Positions 37,371 through 48,126 of a stretch of 64,000 nucleotides of DNA are shown piece by piece. The position numbers were made by a program, and so were the translations under genes. This DNA is from Lysobacteraceae bacterium (GTDB taxonomy: Bacteria; Pseudomonadota; Gammaproteobacteria; Xanthomonadales; Rhodanobacteraceae), in contig JAJFUF010000015.1 of assembly GCA_021372495.1 (NCBI GenBank), forward strand, positions 1 to 64,000. The letters run 5' to 3'. The notes below the pieces were generated by a model. That model was given only the letters and a program-made list of their open reading frames with translations, had not been told where the DNA came from and made no database searches. The stretch's first letter is position 1. Each line of letters starts with the position of its first letter.

Positions 37371-38134
37371 GCGCGCGCCTCCGCGACGGCGCCGCGCTCG
37401 CCGACCCAGGCGTAGCCGTGCTCTTCCAGCTTCAGCGCCAGCGTCTTGTCGCCGCTCTCGACGATGCGGCCGTCGGCCAGCACGTGCACGAAATCCGGCA
37501 CGATGTAATCGAGCAGGCGCTGGTAGTGGGTGACGACGATGAACGCGCGTTCGGGCGAGCGCAGCGCGTTGACGCCCTGCGCGACCTGCTTCAGCGCGTC
37601 GATGTCGAGGCCGGAGTCGGTTTCGTCGAGGATCGCCAGCCTCGGTTCCAGCAGCGCCATCTGGAAGATCTCGTTACGCTTCTTCTCGCCGCCGGAAAAG
37701 CCTTCGTTGACCGCGCGGTGCAGCAGCTCGTCGGAAATCTGCATCACCTTGATCTTCTCGCGCACCTGCTTGAGGAACTGCATCGAGTCCAGCTCCGACT
37801 CGCCGCGGTGCTTGCGCTGCGCGTTCAGCGCCGCGCGCAGGAAGTAGGTGTTGTTCACGCCGGGGATCTCGACCGGATACTGGAAGGCCAGGAACACGCC
37901 CTCGGCGGCGCGCTGCTCCGGCTCCAGCTCCAGCAGGTTCTTGCCGTTGTAGGTGACGCTGCCCTTGGTCACCTCGTAGCCCTCGCGCCCGGCCAGCACG
38001 TTGCCGAGGGTGGACTTGCCGGCGCCGTTCGGGCCCATGATGGCGTGCACTTCGCCCGCGTTCACTTCGAGCGAAAGGCCGCGCAGGATTTCCTTGCCGG
38101 CGACGCGGACGTGCAGATTTTCGATCTTGAGCAT
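37367..38134 (-). CDS. sufC: SUF ATPase SufC
   Basis: SufC is an ABC-type ATPase in the cytoplasm that drives conformational change in SufBC2D. The 255-residue protein has Walker A GPNGAGKST, the Q-loop in FLAFQYPVEIPG, the signature FSGGEKKRNEI, Walker B LAILDETDSGLD and an H-loop VVTHYQRLL. The Asp in DETDSGLD is typical of SufC. The start ATG at 38134 gives the standard length. The frame is open upstream, but not in a family-consistent way. Confidence 0.97.
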   Translation of the reverse strand: MLKIENLHVRVAGKEILRGLSLEVNAGEVHAIMGPNGAGKSTLGNVLAGREGYEVTKGSVTYNGKNLLELEPEQRAAEGVFLAFQYPVEIPGVNNTYFLRAALNAQRKHRGESELDSMQFLKQVREKIKVMQISDELLHRAVNEGFSGGEKKRNEIFQMALLEPRLAILDETDSGLDIDALKQVAQGVNALRSPERAFIVVTHYQRLLDYIVPDFVHVLADGRIVESGDKTLALKLEEHGYAWVGERGAVAEARA

Positions 38135-38201
38135 GGTCGGTCTTTGGTGGCGTGCGCCCTGCGCACGACTGGCGGATGCGTGCGCGCGGCGCACGCTTCG
38201 G

Positions 38202-39686
<1,485 letters not shown>

Positions 39687-39694
39687 GGTTGTCC

Positions 39695-40135
39695 TTACAC
39701 CGTCGCGGCCGGACGCGCTGCGGCGCGCCCGGTCGGCGGCGCCAGCATGTCGGCCAAAGTCACTGCCCGCAGCGCGGTGGCGACGGCCACGTTGATGCGC
39801 TGCCAGTTGCCGCGCACGCTGCAGTGCCCCTCGCGTTCGCAGGAGCCGGGGTTGGCGCCGCACTCGGTCATGCCGAGCGGCCCCTCCATCGCCTCGACGA
39901 TCTCGGCGACGGTGATCGCGCTGGCCGGGCGCGCCAGCCGGTAGCCGCCGCTGGCGCCGCGGAACGACTCGACCAGCCCGGCGTGGGCGAGCTGCTTGAG
40001 CAGCTTGCTGACCGTCGGCATCTCCAGGCGCGTGCCCTCGGCGATCTGCATCGCCGACAGCACCGCGTCCGGCGCGCCGGCCAGGCAGGTCATGACCACG
40101 GTGGCGTAATCGGTGAGACGGCTGACGCGGAGCAT
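39695..40135 (-). CDS. Rrf2-family SUF operon regulator
   Basis: The protein is 146 residues. An N-terminal winged helix ([50 protein letters not shown]) is followed by three cysteines, Cys92, Cys99 and Cys105, in the arrangement used to bind a [2Fe-2S] cluster in IscR-type regulators. It is the first gene of the SUF operon. A 17-base palindrome lies just upstream. The likely logic is feedback: with its cluster it represses, and as apo-protein it releases the operon. This is family-based and has not been read from direct evidence. Confidence 0.92.
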   Translation of the reverse strand: MLRVSRLTDYATVVMTCLAGAPDAVLSAMQIAEGTRLEMPTVSKLLKQLAHAGLVESFRGASGGYRLARPASAITVAEIVEAMEGPLGMTECGANPGSCEREGHCSVRGNWQRINVAVATALRAVTLADMLAPPTGRAAARPAATV

Positions 40136-40150
40136 GGGGGCGGCTCAATA

Positions 40151-40167
40151 AGTACCAAAATGGTACT
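40151..40167 (-). promoter_or_regulatory. Palindromic operator candidate of the SUF operon
   Basis: AGTACCAAAATGGTACT is a perfect 7-7 palindrome with centre AAA, 16 bases upstream of the Rrf2 regulator start. The position and symmetry fit an Rrf2/SufR-type binding site for autoregulation. A -10-like sequence may overlap it. Confidence 0.7.
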
Positions 40168-40222
40168 GATTGGCGGCGGGGAGGTCAATGCGGGGCTTTG
40201 CCGCAGTTACCCGGTCCGATGC

Positions 40223-42136
40223 CTAGGGCGCGGGGCGCGCGTGCGCCGGCTCGAAGCTCAGCACGCGCTCGACCAGCCGCTGCGCCAGCACGCCGGCTTC
40301 GGCCTCGGCGGTGCGCAGCGTGATCTCCGCCGCCTCCGGCGCCTCGTAGGGCGAATCGATGCCGGTGAAGTTGCTGATCTGGCCGGCGCGCGCGCGGCGG
40401 TACAGGCCCTTGGGATCGCGCCGCTCGCATTCGGCCAGCGGCGTGTCGACGTGGATCTCGAGGAACTCGCCCGCGCCGAACAGCGCGCGCGCCATGCGCC
40501 GCTCGTCGCGGAACGGCGAGATGAACGACACCAGCACGATCAGGCCGGCATCCACCATCAGCTTCGCCACCTCGGCGACGCGGCGGATGTTCTCGACGCG
40601 ATCCTCGTCGGTGAAGCCGAGGTCGCGGTTGAGGCCGTGGCGCACGTTGTCGCCGTCGAGGATGTAGGTGTGGTAGCCGAGCGCGTGCAGGCGCCGCTCG
40701 ACCAGGTTGGCGATGGTCGACTTGCCGGAGCCGGACAGGCCGGTGAACCACATGCAGCATGGGCGCTGGCCCTTGATCGTCGCGCGCGCCGCCTTGTCGA
40801 CGTCGATGTACTGCCAGTGCACGTTGCTGGCGCGGCGCAGCGCGAAGTCGAGCGTGCCGCCGGCAACGGTGGCGTTGTTCTGGCGGTCGACCAGGATGAA
40901 GCCGCCGAGCGCGCGGTTCTCCGCGTAGGGCTCGAACGCGATCGGCTGGTCCAGCGAGAGATTGCACTGCGCAACCTCGTTCAGCTCGAGGCGCTTGGCA
41001 GCCAGCTCGGACTGCGTGTTGACGTCGATCTTGTGCTTGATCTCGGTGATTTGTGCGCCGACCGTGCGCGTGCCGATCTTCAGCCAGTACGGACGGCCGG
41101 GCAGCAGCGGCGCGTCGCCCATCCACAGCAGGCGGCAGGCGAACTGGTCGGCGACCTGCGGCGGATGCGCGGCGTCGGCAATCACGTCGCCGCGCGCGAC
41201 GTCGAGCTCGTCGGCGAAGGTCAGCGTCACCGCCTGGCCTTCGGCGGCGACCTCGAGATCGCCGTCCGGGCCGAGGATGCGCGCGATGCGCGAGCGGCGC
41301 CCGCCCGGCAGCGCGACGATCTCGGCGCCGGCGGCGATGCTGCCCTGCGCGATCGTGCCGGCGTAGCCGCGGAAGCTGTGGTCGGGCCGGTTGACCCACT
41401 GCACCGGCAGGCGGAAACCCGTGCCGCCCATGCCGCGCTCGACGCGCACGGTTTCGAGATGTTCGAGCAGGGCCGGGCCCGCGTGCCAAGGCATTTGCGG
41501 CGAGCGCGCGGTGACATTGTCGCCGCGCAGCGCCGACAGCGGGATGCAGGTGGCGTCGGCGATGCCGAGCGCGCGGGCGAGCGCGGTGTACTCGGCGGCG
41601 ATCGCCTCGAAGCGCGCGCGGTCGTAGCCGACCAGGTCCATCTTGTTGACCGCCAGCACCACGTGGCGGATGCCGAACAGCGCGCAGATCCAGGTGTGCC
41701 GGCGCGTCTGCGTCAGCAGGCCCTTGCGCGCGTCGACCAGCACCACCGCCAGCTCGGCGGTGGACGCGCCGGTGGCCATGTTGCGCGTGTATTGCTCGTG
41801 CCCCGGGCAGTCGGCGACGATGAAGCCACGCTTGTCGGTGCCGAAGTAGCGGTAGGCGACGTCGATGGTGATGCCCTGCTCGCGCTCGGCTTCCAGCCCG
41901 TCCAGCAGCAGCGCGAAATCCAGCGCGTCGCCCTGCGTGCCGTGGCGCGCGCTGTCGCGCGCCAGCGCCGCAAGCTGGTCGTCGAACAGCAGCTTGGTGT
42001 CGTACAGCAGGCGGCCCAGCAGCGTGCTCTTGCCGTCGTCGACGCTGCCGCAGGTGATGAAGCGCAACTGGTCGCGGCTCTCGTGCTTGCGCAGGTAGGC
42101 GGCCAGCGCGGCGTGGCGTTCGGGCGTGACCGTCAT
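40223..42136 (-). CDS. cysNC: Bifunctional sulfate adenylyltransferase subunit 1/APS kinase CysNC
   Basis: The protein is 637 residues. The N-terminal CysN GTPase has [20 protein letters not shown] and NKMDLVGYD, and uses GTP to drive APS formation with CysD. The C-terminal CysC APS kinase domain has Walker [10 protein letters not shown] near residue 465 and [10 protein letters not shown], and phosphorylates APS to PAPS. The fused form is common in Xanthomonas relatives and rhizobia. Its ATG overlaps the cysD stop (TGATG). Both domains look intact. Confidence 0.96.
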   Translation of the reverse strand: MTVTPERHAALAAYLRKHESRDQLRFITCGSVDDGKSTLLGRLLYDTKLLFDDQLAALARDSARHGTQGDALDFALLLDGLEAEREQGITIDVAYRYFGTDKRGFIVADCPGHEQYTRNMATGASTAELAVVLVDARKGLLTQTRRHTWICALFGIRHVVLAVNKMDLVGYDRARFEAIAAEYTALARALGIADATCIPLSALRGDNVTARSPQMPWHAGPALLEHLETVRVERGMGGTGFRLPVQWVNRPDHSFRGYAGTIAQGSIAAGAEIVALPGGRRSRIARILGPDGDLEVAAEGQAVTLTFADELDVARGDVIADAAHPPQVADQFACRLLWMGDAPLLPGRPYWLKIGTRTVGAQITEIKHKIDVNTQSELAAKRLELNEVAQCNLSLDQPIAFEPYAENRALGGFILVDRQNNATVAGGTLDFALRRASNVHWQYIDVDKAARATIKGQRPCCMWFTGLSGSGKSTIANLVERRLHALGYHTYILDGDNVRHGLNRDLGFTDEDRVENIRRVAEVAKLMVDAGLIVLVSFISPFRDERRMARALFGAGEFLEIHVDTPLAECERRDPKGLYRRARAGQISNFTGIDSPYEAPEAAEITLRTAEAEAGVLAQRLVERVLSFEPAHARPAP

Positions 42137-43056
42137 CAGAAGTAGCCCTCCTGCTTCTTGCGTTCCATCGAGGCGGTCGGGTCGTGGTCGATCACGCGGC
42201 CCTGGCGCTCGGAGCTGCGCGTGGTCAGCATCTCCTCGATGATCGCCTCCAGCGTGTCGGCCTCGGACTCGATCGCGCCGGTCAGCGGATAGCAGCCGAG
42301 CGTGCGGAAGCGCACGCGCCTCATCGTCGGCGTCTCGCCGGGCCGCAGCGGCAGGCGCGCGTCGTCGACCATGATCAGCGCGCCGTCGCGCTCGACCACG
42401 GGGCGCTCGGCGGCGAAGTACAGCGGCACCACCGGGATCTTCTCGCGCCAGACGTACAGCCAGACGTCCAGTTCGGTCCAGTTCGACAGCGGGAAAGCGC
42501 GCACGCTCTCGCCCGGCCGGATGCGCGCGTTGTACAGGTTCCACAGCTCCGGGCGCTGGTTGCGCGGATCCCAGCGGTGCTGCGCGCTGCGGAAGGAGAA
42601 GATGCGCTCCTTGGCGCGCGACTTCTCCTCGTCGCGGCGAGCGCCGCCGATGGCGGCGTCGAAGCCGTACTTGTCCAGCGCCTGCTTCAGCGCCTGCGTC
42701 TTCATCACGTCGGTGTGCACGGCGGCGCCGTGGGTGAACGGGCCGACGCCCTGGCGCACGCCTTCCTCGTTGATGTGCACGCGCAGCTCGACGCCGGTCT
42801 CGGCCGCGCGGCGGTCGCGGAAGGCGATCATCTCGCGGAACTTCCAGGTGGTGTCGACGTGCAGCAGCGGAATCGGCGGCCGCGCCGGCCGGAACGCCTT
42901 CAGCAGCAGGTGCAGCAGCACCGAGGAATCCTTGCCGACCGAATACAGCAGCACCGGATTGCGGAATTCCGCCGCCACCTCGCGCAGGATGTGGATGCTC
43001 TCCGCCTCCAGGCGGTCGAGCTGCGAGAGGCGCGCGGCCTCGGTCTTGATGCTCAC
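42136..43056 (-). CDS. cysD: Sulfate adenylyltransferase subunit 2 CysD
   Basis: CysD makes APS from ATP and sulfate. The 306-residue protein has the PP-loop [13 protein letters not shown] near residue 40, [29 protein letters not shown] and LGCYPLTGA. The GTG start at 43056 is chosen from family length (E. coli 302). GAGGGA lies about 10 bases upstream. Another GTG six codons further up is possible. It is the first gene of a two-gene operon with cysNC and is divergent from amgK. Confidence 0.95.
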   Translation of the reverse strand: MSIKTEAARLSQLDRLEAESIHILREVAAEFRNPVLLYSVGKDSSVLLHLLLKAFRPARPPIPLLHVDTTWKFREMIAFRDRRAAETGVELRVHINEEGVRQGVGPFTHGAAVHTDVMKTQALKQALDKYGFDAAIGGARRDEEKSRAKERIFSFRSAQHRWDPRNQRPELWNLYNARIRPGESVRAFPLSNWTELDVWLYVWREKIPVVPLYFAAERPVVERDGALIMVDDARLPLRPGETPTMRRVRFRTLGCYPLTGAIESEADTLEAIIEEMLTTRSSERQGRVIDHDPTASMERKKQEGYF

Positions 43057-43194
43057 GATCCGAGATTCCCTCACATGCCGACCCCGGCGCCGGGAACGAT
43101 GCAATGCGCCACATGGCCCGGCGACGATGCCGGAACGGGACGAGGATAGCGTGATTTTCCCCGCCCGCGCTCGTCGACCGGCTGCCGGCGCGCG

Positions 43195-43214
43195 CGCAAG
43201 GCTATAAGCTTGCG
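43195..43214 (+). promoter_or_regulatory. Candidate amgK promoter with inverted repeat over the -10
   Basis: TATAAG at 43203-43208 fits a -10 box. It lies within a 6-bp inverted repeat CGCAAG/CTTGCG with an 8-base centre. A repressor could sit on the box. The amgK ATG is 21 bases downstream. Confidence 0.35.
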
Positions 43215-43234
43215 CATCGTTCCGGACACCGCCC

Positions 43235-44275
43235 ATGCACGCACCGAACCCCGACCGCGCCGCCGCACGCCTCGCCTGGGCCCGCTCCGCCGCCGGCGAT
43301 CCCGCCGCCACGCTCGTGCGTGCCTCCGACGACGCCAGTTTCCGCAGCTATTGGCGCCTCGCCAGCGGCGCGCGCACGCTGATCGTGATGGACGCGCCGC
43401 CGGACAAGGAGGACGTGCGGCCCTGGCTGGACATCGCGCGCCGCCTGCGCGCCGCCGGCGTGCACGCGCCGGCGGTGCATGCCGAGGACGCCGCGCGGGG
43501 TTTCCTGCTGCTGGAGGACCTCGGCACGCGCACCTACCTGCCGGAACTGAATGCGGGCACCGTCGACGCGCTGTACGCCGACGCGCTGGACGCACTGCTG
43601 CGCATGCAGACGCGCGTCGAGGTCGCCGGCCTGCCGCCGTACGACGCCAACCGGCTGATCGCCGAGATGGAGCTGCTGCCGACCTGGTTCCTGCAGCGCC
43701 ACCTCGGCTTCACGCCGGCCTGCGAGCAGTGGGACACGATCGAACTCGCCTTCCGCCGGCTCGCAGACAGCGCGCTGGCGCAGCCGCGCGCGTTCGTGCA
43801 CCGCGACTACCACAGCCGCAACCTGCTGATCGTCGCGGACGACAACCCCGGCGTGATCGACTTCCAGGACGGCGTGGTCGGCGCGGTCACCTACGACCTG
43901 GTCTCGCTGCTGCGCGACTGCTACATCGTCTGGGACGACGCGCGCGTCGAAGCCTGGTGCGAGGGCTATCGCGAACGCCTGCGCCACGCCGGCCTGATCG
44001 GCGCCGCGGTCGATGCCGCGCGCTTCCGCCGCTGGTTCGACCTGATGGGCCTGCAGCGCCACCTCAAGGTGCTCGGCATCTTCTGCCGCCTGTGGTACCG
44101 CGACGGCAAGCCGGGCTACCTCGGCGACCTGCCGCGGGTCTGGCACTACGTGCGCTCGGTCGCCGCGCGCTACCCGGAGTTCGCCGACCTGGCCGCGCTG
44201 CTGGAACGCGCGATCGGCGAGCGCGACCTGACGCGGCCGCGCGACGAGGCGGCCGTCGCCGCAGCCTCGCGATGA
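43235..44275 (+). CDS. amgK: Anomeric N-acetylmuramate/N-acetylglucosamine kinase AmgK
   Basis: AmgK phosphorylates the C1 of MurNAc and GlcNAc released from peptidoglycan, the first step of the cell-wall recycling route that bypasses fosfomycin-sensitive de novo synthesis. The 346-residue protein has the aminoglycoside-phosphotransferase fold: [22 protein letters not shown], and [10 protein letters not shown] from residue 189 with [11 protein letters not shown]. It overlaps murU (ATGA), which supports the specific assignment. Confidence 0.92.
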   Translation: MHAPNPDRAAARLAWARSAAGDPAATLVRASDDASFRSYWRLASGARTLIVMDAPPDKEDVRPWLDIARRLRAAGVHAPAVHAEDAARGFLLLEDLGTRTYLPELNAGTVDALYADALDALLRMQTRVEVAGLPPYDANRLIAEMELLPTWFLQRHLGFTPACEQWDTIELAFRRLADSALAQPRAFVHRDYHSRNLLIVADDNPGVIDFQDGVVGAVTYDLVSLLRDCYIVWDDARVEAWCEGYRERLRHAGLIGAAVDAARFRRWFDLMGLQRHLKVLGIFCRLWYRDGKPGYLGDLPRVWHYVRSVAARYPEFADLAALLERAIGERDLTRPRDEAAVAAASR

Positions 44276-44994
44276 TCCGCCGCGCGCTGATCCTTGCCGC
44301 CGGCCGCGGCGAGCGCATGCGCCCGCTCAGCGAGCGCACGCCCAAGCCGCTGCTGGCCGCGGGCGGCAAACGGCTGATCGAATGGCATCTGCAGAAGCTC
44401 GCCGCCTGCGGCGTGCGCGAGGTGGCGATCAACACCGCGCATCTCGCCGCGCAGTTTCCCGAGACGCTCGGCGACGGCGCCCGCTGGGGCCTGCGGCTGC
44501 ACTACGTTCACGAGGGCGACGAGCCGCTGGAGACCGGCGGCGGCCTGCTGCACGCGCTGCCCGTGCTGGGCGAGGCGCCGTTCCTCGCCGTCAACGGCGA
44601 CATCTGGACCGACTTCGATTTTTCGGCGCTGCCCGAGACGCCGGACGGCCTCGCCCACCTGGTGCTGGTCGACAACCCCGCGCACCACGCGCGCGGCGAC
44701 TTCGCGCTGGACGGGACCGGCCGCGTGCACGCCGACGGTCCCTCGCGGCTCACCTTCGCCGGCATCGGCGTGTACCGGCCGGAACTGCTGGACGGCTGGC
44801 GCGCGATCATCGGCGACGCGCCCGGCGCCGACGCGACGCCGCCGCGCTTCAAGCTGGCGCCGCTGCTGTACGCCGCCGCCGCGCGCGGCGCGCTCACCGG
44901 CCAGCACCACCGCGGCGCCTGGAGCGACGTCGGCACGCCCGAGCGGCTGGCCGCGCTGGATGCGCGGCTGCGCGCGGGCGCAGGTTCGGCCTGA
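44272..44994 (+). CDS. murU: N-acetylmuramate-1-phosphate uridylyltransferase MurU
   Basis: MurU joins MurNAc-1-phosphate and UTP to UDP-MurNAc, completing the AmgK/MurU recycling path. The 240-residue protein is a small nucleotidyltransferase with LAAGRGERMRPLSERTPKPLL at the N-terminus, VNGDIWTDFDFS as the Asp metal-binding segment, and WSDVGTPERLAALDARL at the C-terminus. The start overlaps the amgK stop by ATGA. UDP-MurNAc feeds into the Mur pathway, where murA also lies in this window. Confidence 0.93.
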   Translation: MIRRALILAAGRGERMRPLSERTPKPLLAAGGKRLIEWHLQKLAACGVREVAINTAHLAAQFPETLGDGARWGLRLHYVHEGDEPLETGGGLLHALPVLGEAPFLAVNGDIWTDFDFSALPETPDGLAHLVLVDNPAHHARGDFALDGTGRVHADGPSRLTFAGIGVYRPELLDGWRAIIGDAPGADATPPRFKLAPLLYAAAARGALTGQHHRGAWSDVGTPERLAALDARLRAGAGSA

Positions 44995-45012
44995 GCGGCG
45001 ACGCGCATTGAC

Positions 45013-45043
45013 GGCGGAATCCGCGGTGCGGATTCCGCCCTAC
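45013..45043 (-). repeat. GTAG-type REP (inverted copy)
   Basis: GGCGGAATCCG and CGGATTCCGCC form a long stem, followed by CTAC, so GTAG heads it on the minus strand. It lies between murU and the GNAT, 15 bases before the GNAT start. Confidence 0.8.
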
Positions 45044-45057
45044 CTCGGAGTGAACTC

Positions 45058-45483
45058 ATGCAGTGGGTGTACGAAGACACATCGATCGACTGGCACGAGC
45101 TGTCGAACCTCTACCGCATCGCGCCGCTGGGCGAGAAGAAGCCGGAGGACCTGCGGGTCGTCTTCGCCAACAGCCGCTACAAGTGCTTCGTGCTCGACAA
45201 CGGCCGGCTGGTCGGCGTCGGCCGCGCGCTCGCCGACGGCCGCGATTGCGCCTACCTCTGCGACGTCGCCGTGCATCCCGACCACCAAGGCAGCGGCCTC
45301 GGCCGCGCCGTCATCGGCAAGCTGAAGGAACTCGCGGCGGGCCACCGCAAGATCATCCTGTACGCCAACCCCGGCAAGGAAGGCTTCTACGCCAGGCTCG
45401 GCTTCCTGCGCATGTGCACGGCAATGGCGATCTTCGCCGACCAGGCGCGGGCGGTGCAGACCGGCCTGGTCGAAGAGCCGTAG
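45058..45483 (+). CDS. GNAT N-acetyltransferase
   Basis: The protein is 141 residues. The acetyl-CoA site is visible as CDVAVHPDHQGSGLGRAVIGKL, followed by ILYANPGKEGFYARLGF. The N-terminus (WHELSNLYRIAPLGEKKPEDL) resembles a family of small GNATs. The acceptor is unknown. Its TAG stop is part of the GTAG of a palindromic repeat, as in the DUF4442 gene. The start follows CTCGGAGTG, giving a GGAG at a sensible distance. Confidence 0.82.
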   Translation: MQWVYEDTSIDWHELSNLYRIAPLGEKKPEDLRVVFANSRYKCFVLDNGRLVGVGRALADGRDCAYLCDVAVHPDHQGSGLGRAVIGKLKELAAGHRKIILYANPGKEGFYARLGFLRMCTAMAIFADQARAVQTGLVEEP

Positions 45484-45585
45484 GGTGGGCCTCGACCCAC
45501 CGAGCGCATGCCAAGGACCATAGGGTGGGCTTTAGCCCACCATCGATTCGCCTTGCGCGTGCGTTCGGTGGGCCAAAGCCCACCC
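45480..45585. repeat. Three GTAG-type REPs between the GNAT gene and hda
   Basis: GTAGGGTGGGCCTCGACCCACC at 45480-45501, ATAGGGTGGGCTTTAGCCCACC at 45520-45541 and a shorter inverted copy, GGTGGGCCAAAGCCCACC, at about 45567-45585. They fill the convergent spacer and could act as transcription ends for both genes. Confidence 0.8.
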
Positions 45586-45634
45586 CACGTCCACCCTGCG
45601 GCCAATCCACGGCATCGATGCGAAGAGGCCGCGC

Positions 45635-46330
45635 TCAGCCTTCCCGCGCCAGCAACGCGCGCAGGAACGGCACGGTGATGCGCCGCTTGGCGGCGAGCGA
45701 GGCGCTGTCGAGGCGTTCCAGCAGCGCGGTCAGCGCGCCGAGGTCGCGGGCGTGGCGGGCGAACAGCCAGTCGAGCACGGCATCGTCCAGCTCGATGCCG
45801 CGCGCGGCGGCGCGGGCGCGCAGCACGGCGCGGCGTTCGGCGTCGTCGAGCGGTTTCAGCAGGGCGAGCGTGCAGGCGCCGAGGCGCGAGCGCAGGTCCG
45901 GCAGCGTCAGCGCGAGCTGCGCGGGCGGCGCATCGGCGGCGAACAGCAGCGTGGCGCCTTCGGCGCGGCAGCGGTTGTAGAGGTCGAACAGCGCGTGCTC
46001 GGCGGCGCGGTCGCCGGCGACCGCCTGCAGGTCGTCCAGCGCGATCAGCGCGCTGCCGGCGACGCCGCGGATGGCCGCCTCGCGCGGCCCGCGCAGGCTC
46101 GCCAGCGGCAGGTACTGCGCGCTGCGGCCGGCCTCGATGGCGGCCTGGCAGGCGGCGACCAGCAGATGGGTCTTGCCGGCGGACGCCGGGCCGGCGAGAA
46201 CCACCCACGGCGCGCCGTCCTCGCGCGCGGCGCGCCGCAGCAGCGCCAGCGCGCCGGCGTTGGCGCCGGGCTCGTAGTGCTCGAAGCGCTGCTGGCGCGG
46301 CCAGCGCAGGGAGAGCGGCAACTGGTCCAT
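45635..46330 (-). CDS. hda: DnaA regulatory inactivator Hda
   Basis: Hda is an AAA+ protein that works with the beta clamp to promote ATP hydrolysis by DnaA after initiation. The 231-residue protein begins MDQLPLSLRWPRQQRFEHYE; QLPLSL matches the Hda clamp-binding motif. Walker A GPASAGKTHLL lies near residue 47 and ALIALDDLQ forms Walker B. The C-terminal RDLGALTALLERLDSASL matches the family. Its ATG overlaps the PerM gene stop. Confidence 0.92.
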   Translation of the reverse strand: MDQLPLSLRWPRQQRFEHYEPGANAGALALLRRAAREDGAPWVVLAGPASAGKTHLLVAACQAAIEAGRSAQYLPLASLRGPREAAIRGVAGSALIALDDLQAVAGDRAAEHALFDLYNRCRAEGATLLFAADAPPAQLALTLPDLRSRLGACTLALLKPLDDAERRAVLRARAAARGIELDDAVLDWLFARHARDLGALTALLERLDSASLAAKRRITVPFLRALLAREG

Positions 46331-47520
46331 CAGCGTTCCGGCGCCGGCGACGCGCGCCCATCGGCCGCGGCGGGCGGCGCGGCGGCAGCAGCGGCGTCGG
46401 CTGTCGGCGGAACTGCGCCGCCGCGCTCCAGCCCGACGTCGCCCGGCGCCGCCTGCGGCCGCGCCCCGCCATACAGCGCGCTGTCGCGGTAGCGCTCGTG
46501 CAGATAGCGCACCACCACCTTGATCACCGCCGCCATCGGCAGCGCCAGCAGCACGCCGAGGAAGCCGAACAACTGGCCGCCGGCGAGGATGGCGAAGATC
46601 ACCACCACCGGATGCAGGCCGATCTTCTCGCCGACCAGCTTCGGCACCAGCACGTAGCCTTCCAGCGTCTGGCCGACGCCGAACACGCCCAGCACCAGCG
46701 CCACGTGCAGCCAGTCCTGGTACTGCACCAGCGCGGCGATCAGGCCCATCGACACGCCGACGATCGCGCCGAGGTACGGCACGAAGCTGATCAGGCCGGC
46801 GATCATGCCGATCAGCGGGCCGATGCCGATGCCGACCGCCCACAGGCCGAGCGCGTACAGCGTGCCCAGCACCACCATCACCGCCAACTGGCCGCGCAGG
46901 AACGCCCCCAGCACTTCGTCGGACTCGCGCGCCAGGCGCGCCACGGTCGGCTCGATGCGGCGCGGCACCAGCTCGTGCACGCGCGCGACCAGCACGTCCC
47001 AGTCGCGCAGCAGGTAGAAGCCGGCCACCGGCACCACCACGACGTGCGCCAGCCAGGCGACCAGCGCGATGCCGGATTTCGACACCTGCGCCAGCACGGT
47101 CGCCGCCACGCCGCCGGCCTCCTTCAGGTTGGCCTGCAGCGCGGCGACGAGCTGCTGCGGATCGAGCGCGGCGGTCGACAGGCCAAGGTGCTGTTGCAGC
47201 CAGGGCGCGGCATTCTGCTGGAACCAGGCGTACCACGCCGGCAACTGGCCGACGAAGCTCGCCAACTGGCGCTCGACGAACGGCACCAGCCACAGCAGCG
47301 CCAGCACCAGCGTCAGCGTCATCACCGCGAACACCAGGCTGACCGCGAACGTGCGGCCGATGCGCAGGCGCTCCATGCGGTCGACCAGCGGATCGCAGAA
47401 GTAGGCGAACATCGCCGCCAGCACGAACGGCGTCAGCATCGGCGCCAGCAGGTACAGCAACGCGCCGGCGACCAGCGCCACGATCAGCCACTGCCAGCGT
47501 TGCACCACGTCGGCTCTCAC
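46330..47520 (-). CDS. AI-2E/PerM family membrane permease
   Basis: The protein is 396 residues with about eight TM segments. Family features include the N-terminal FVLAAMFAYFCDPLVDRMER and the C-terminal GIGPLIGMIAGLISFVPYLGAIVG and EGYVLVPKLVGEKIGLHPVVVI. PerM relatives export small molecules or ions; the substrate is not readable. The C-terminal tail is Ala/Pro-rich and low in complexity. The GTG start overlaps the CDP-alcohol transferase stop by GTGA, and its stop overlaps hda. This order (DUF2066, transferase, permease, hda) is conserved in gammaproteobacteria. Confidence 0.88.
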   Translation of the reverse strand: MRADVVQRWQWLIVALVAGALLYLLAPMLTPFVLAAMFAYFCDPLVDRMERLRIGRTFAVSLVFAVMTLTLVLALLWLVPFVERQLASFVGQLPAWYAWFQQNAAPWLQQHLGLSTAALDPQQLVAALQANLKEAGGVAATVLAQVSKSGIALVAWLAHVVVVPVAGFYLLRDWDVLVARVHELVPRRIEPTVARLARESDEVLGAFLRGQLAVMVVLGTLYALGLWAVGIGIGPLIGMIAGLISFVPYLGAIVGVSMGLIAALVQYQDWLHVALVLGVFGVGQTLEGYVLVPKLVGEKIGLHPVVVIFAILAGGQLFGFLGVLLALPMAAVIKVVVRYLHERYRDSALYGGARPQAAPGDVGLERGGAVPPTADAAAAAAPPAAADGRASPAPER

Positions 47521-48116
47521 CCGGATTCTCCCTTGCCGCGCAGCCGTCGCCGCGCCTGCAGCGACCAGCGCAGCACGTAGTCCGCGCCGCTGGCCACGGT
47601 CAGCGCGACCACCGTCCACAGCAGCGGCGCCATCGACAGCGCGGCGATGCCGTCGAGATCGAGCAGCACGGCCAGCACGTAGACGATCTGCGCCAGCGTG
47701 GTGAATTTCGACAGCAGCGTCGGCTGCGCCTCCAGCGCGCCGAACAGGCGCTGCCAGACCAGCGCGCCGGCGACGATCATCACGTCGCGCCCCAGCACCA
47801 GCAGGGTCAGCGCCCACGGCACGCTGCCGACCTGGCTGAGGCCGAGGAAGCAGGTCGCCAGCAGCAGCTTGTCGGCGATCGGGTCGAGCAATCCGCCGAG
47901 ACGGCTGCGCCAGTCGTAGCGACGCGCGAGGAAACCGTCCAGCGCGTCCGAACCGCCGGCCGTCGCGGCCAGGCCCAGGGCGAGATCGAAGCGTCGCTCG
48001 AGCAGGCTCCAGCCCAGCGGCAGCACCAGCAGGATGCGCAGCAACGTGATCAGGTTGGGCAGGTGACGCAGCGGCGAGGCGCCGACGGGGACCGAGGCGG
48101 ATCCGCGCCCGGACAT
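47517..48116 (-). CDS. CDP-alcohol phosphatidyltransferase family protein
   Basis: The protein is 199 residues with multiple TM helices. The catalytic motif is visible as [20 protein letters not shown] followed by LLDPIADK, matching D-G-x2-A-R-x8-G-x3-D-x3-D. It moves a phosphatidyl group from CDP-diacylglycerol to an alcohol in the inner membrane. The acceptor could be glycerol phosphate (PgsA-like) or cardiolipin-related. It starts with ATG 10 bases after the DUF2066 gene. Confidence 0.88.
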   Translation of the reverse strand: MSGRGSASVPVGASPLRHLPNLITLLRILLVLPLGWSLLERRFDLALGLAATAGGSDALDGFLARRYDWRSRLGGLLDPIADKLLLATCFLGLSQVGSVPWALTLLVLGRDVMIVAGALVWQRLFGALEAQPTLLSKFTTLAQIVYVLAVLLDLDGIAALSMAPLLWTVVALTVASGADYVLRWSLQARRRLRGKGESG

Positions 48117-48126
48117 GCCGTGCCCC

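Noticed and set aside
43235..44275. Aminoglycoside resistance phosphotransferase
   Set aside because: The fold matches, but the overlap with murU and its length identify it as AmgK.
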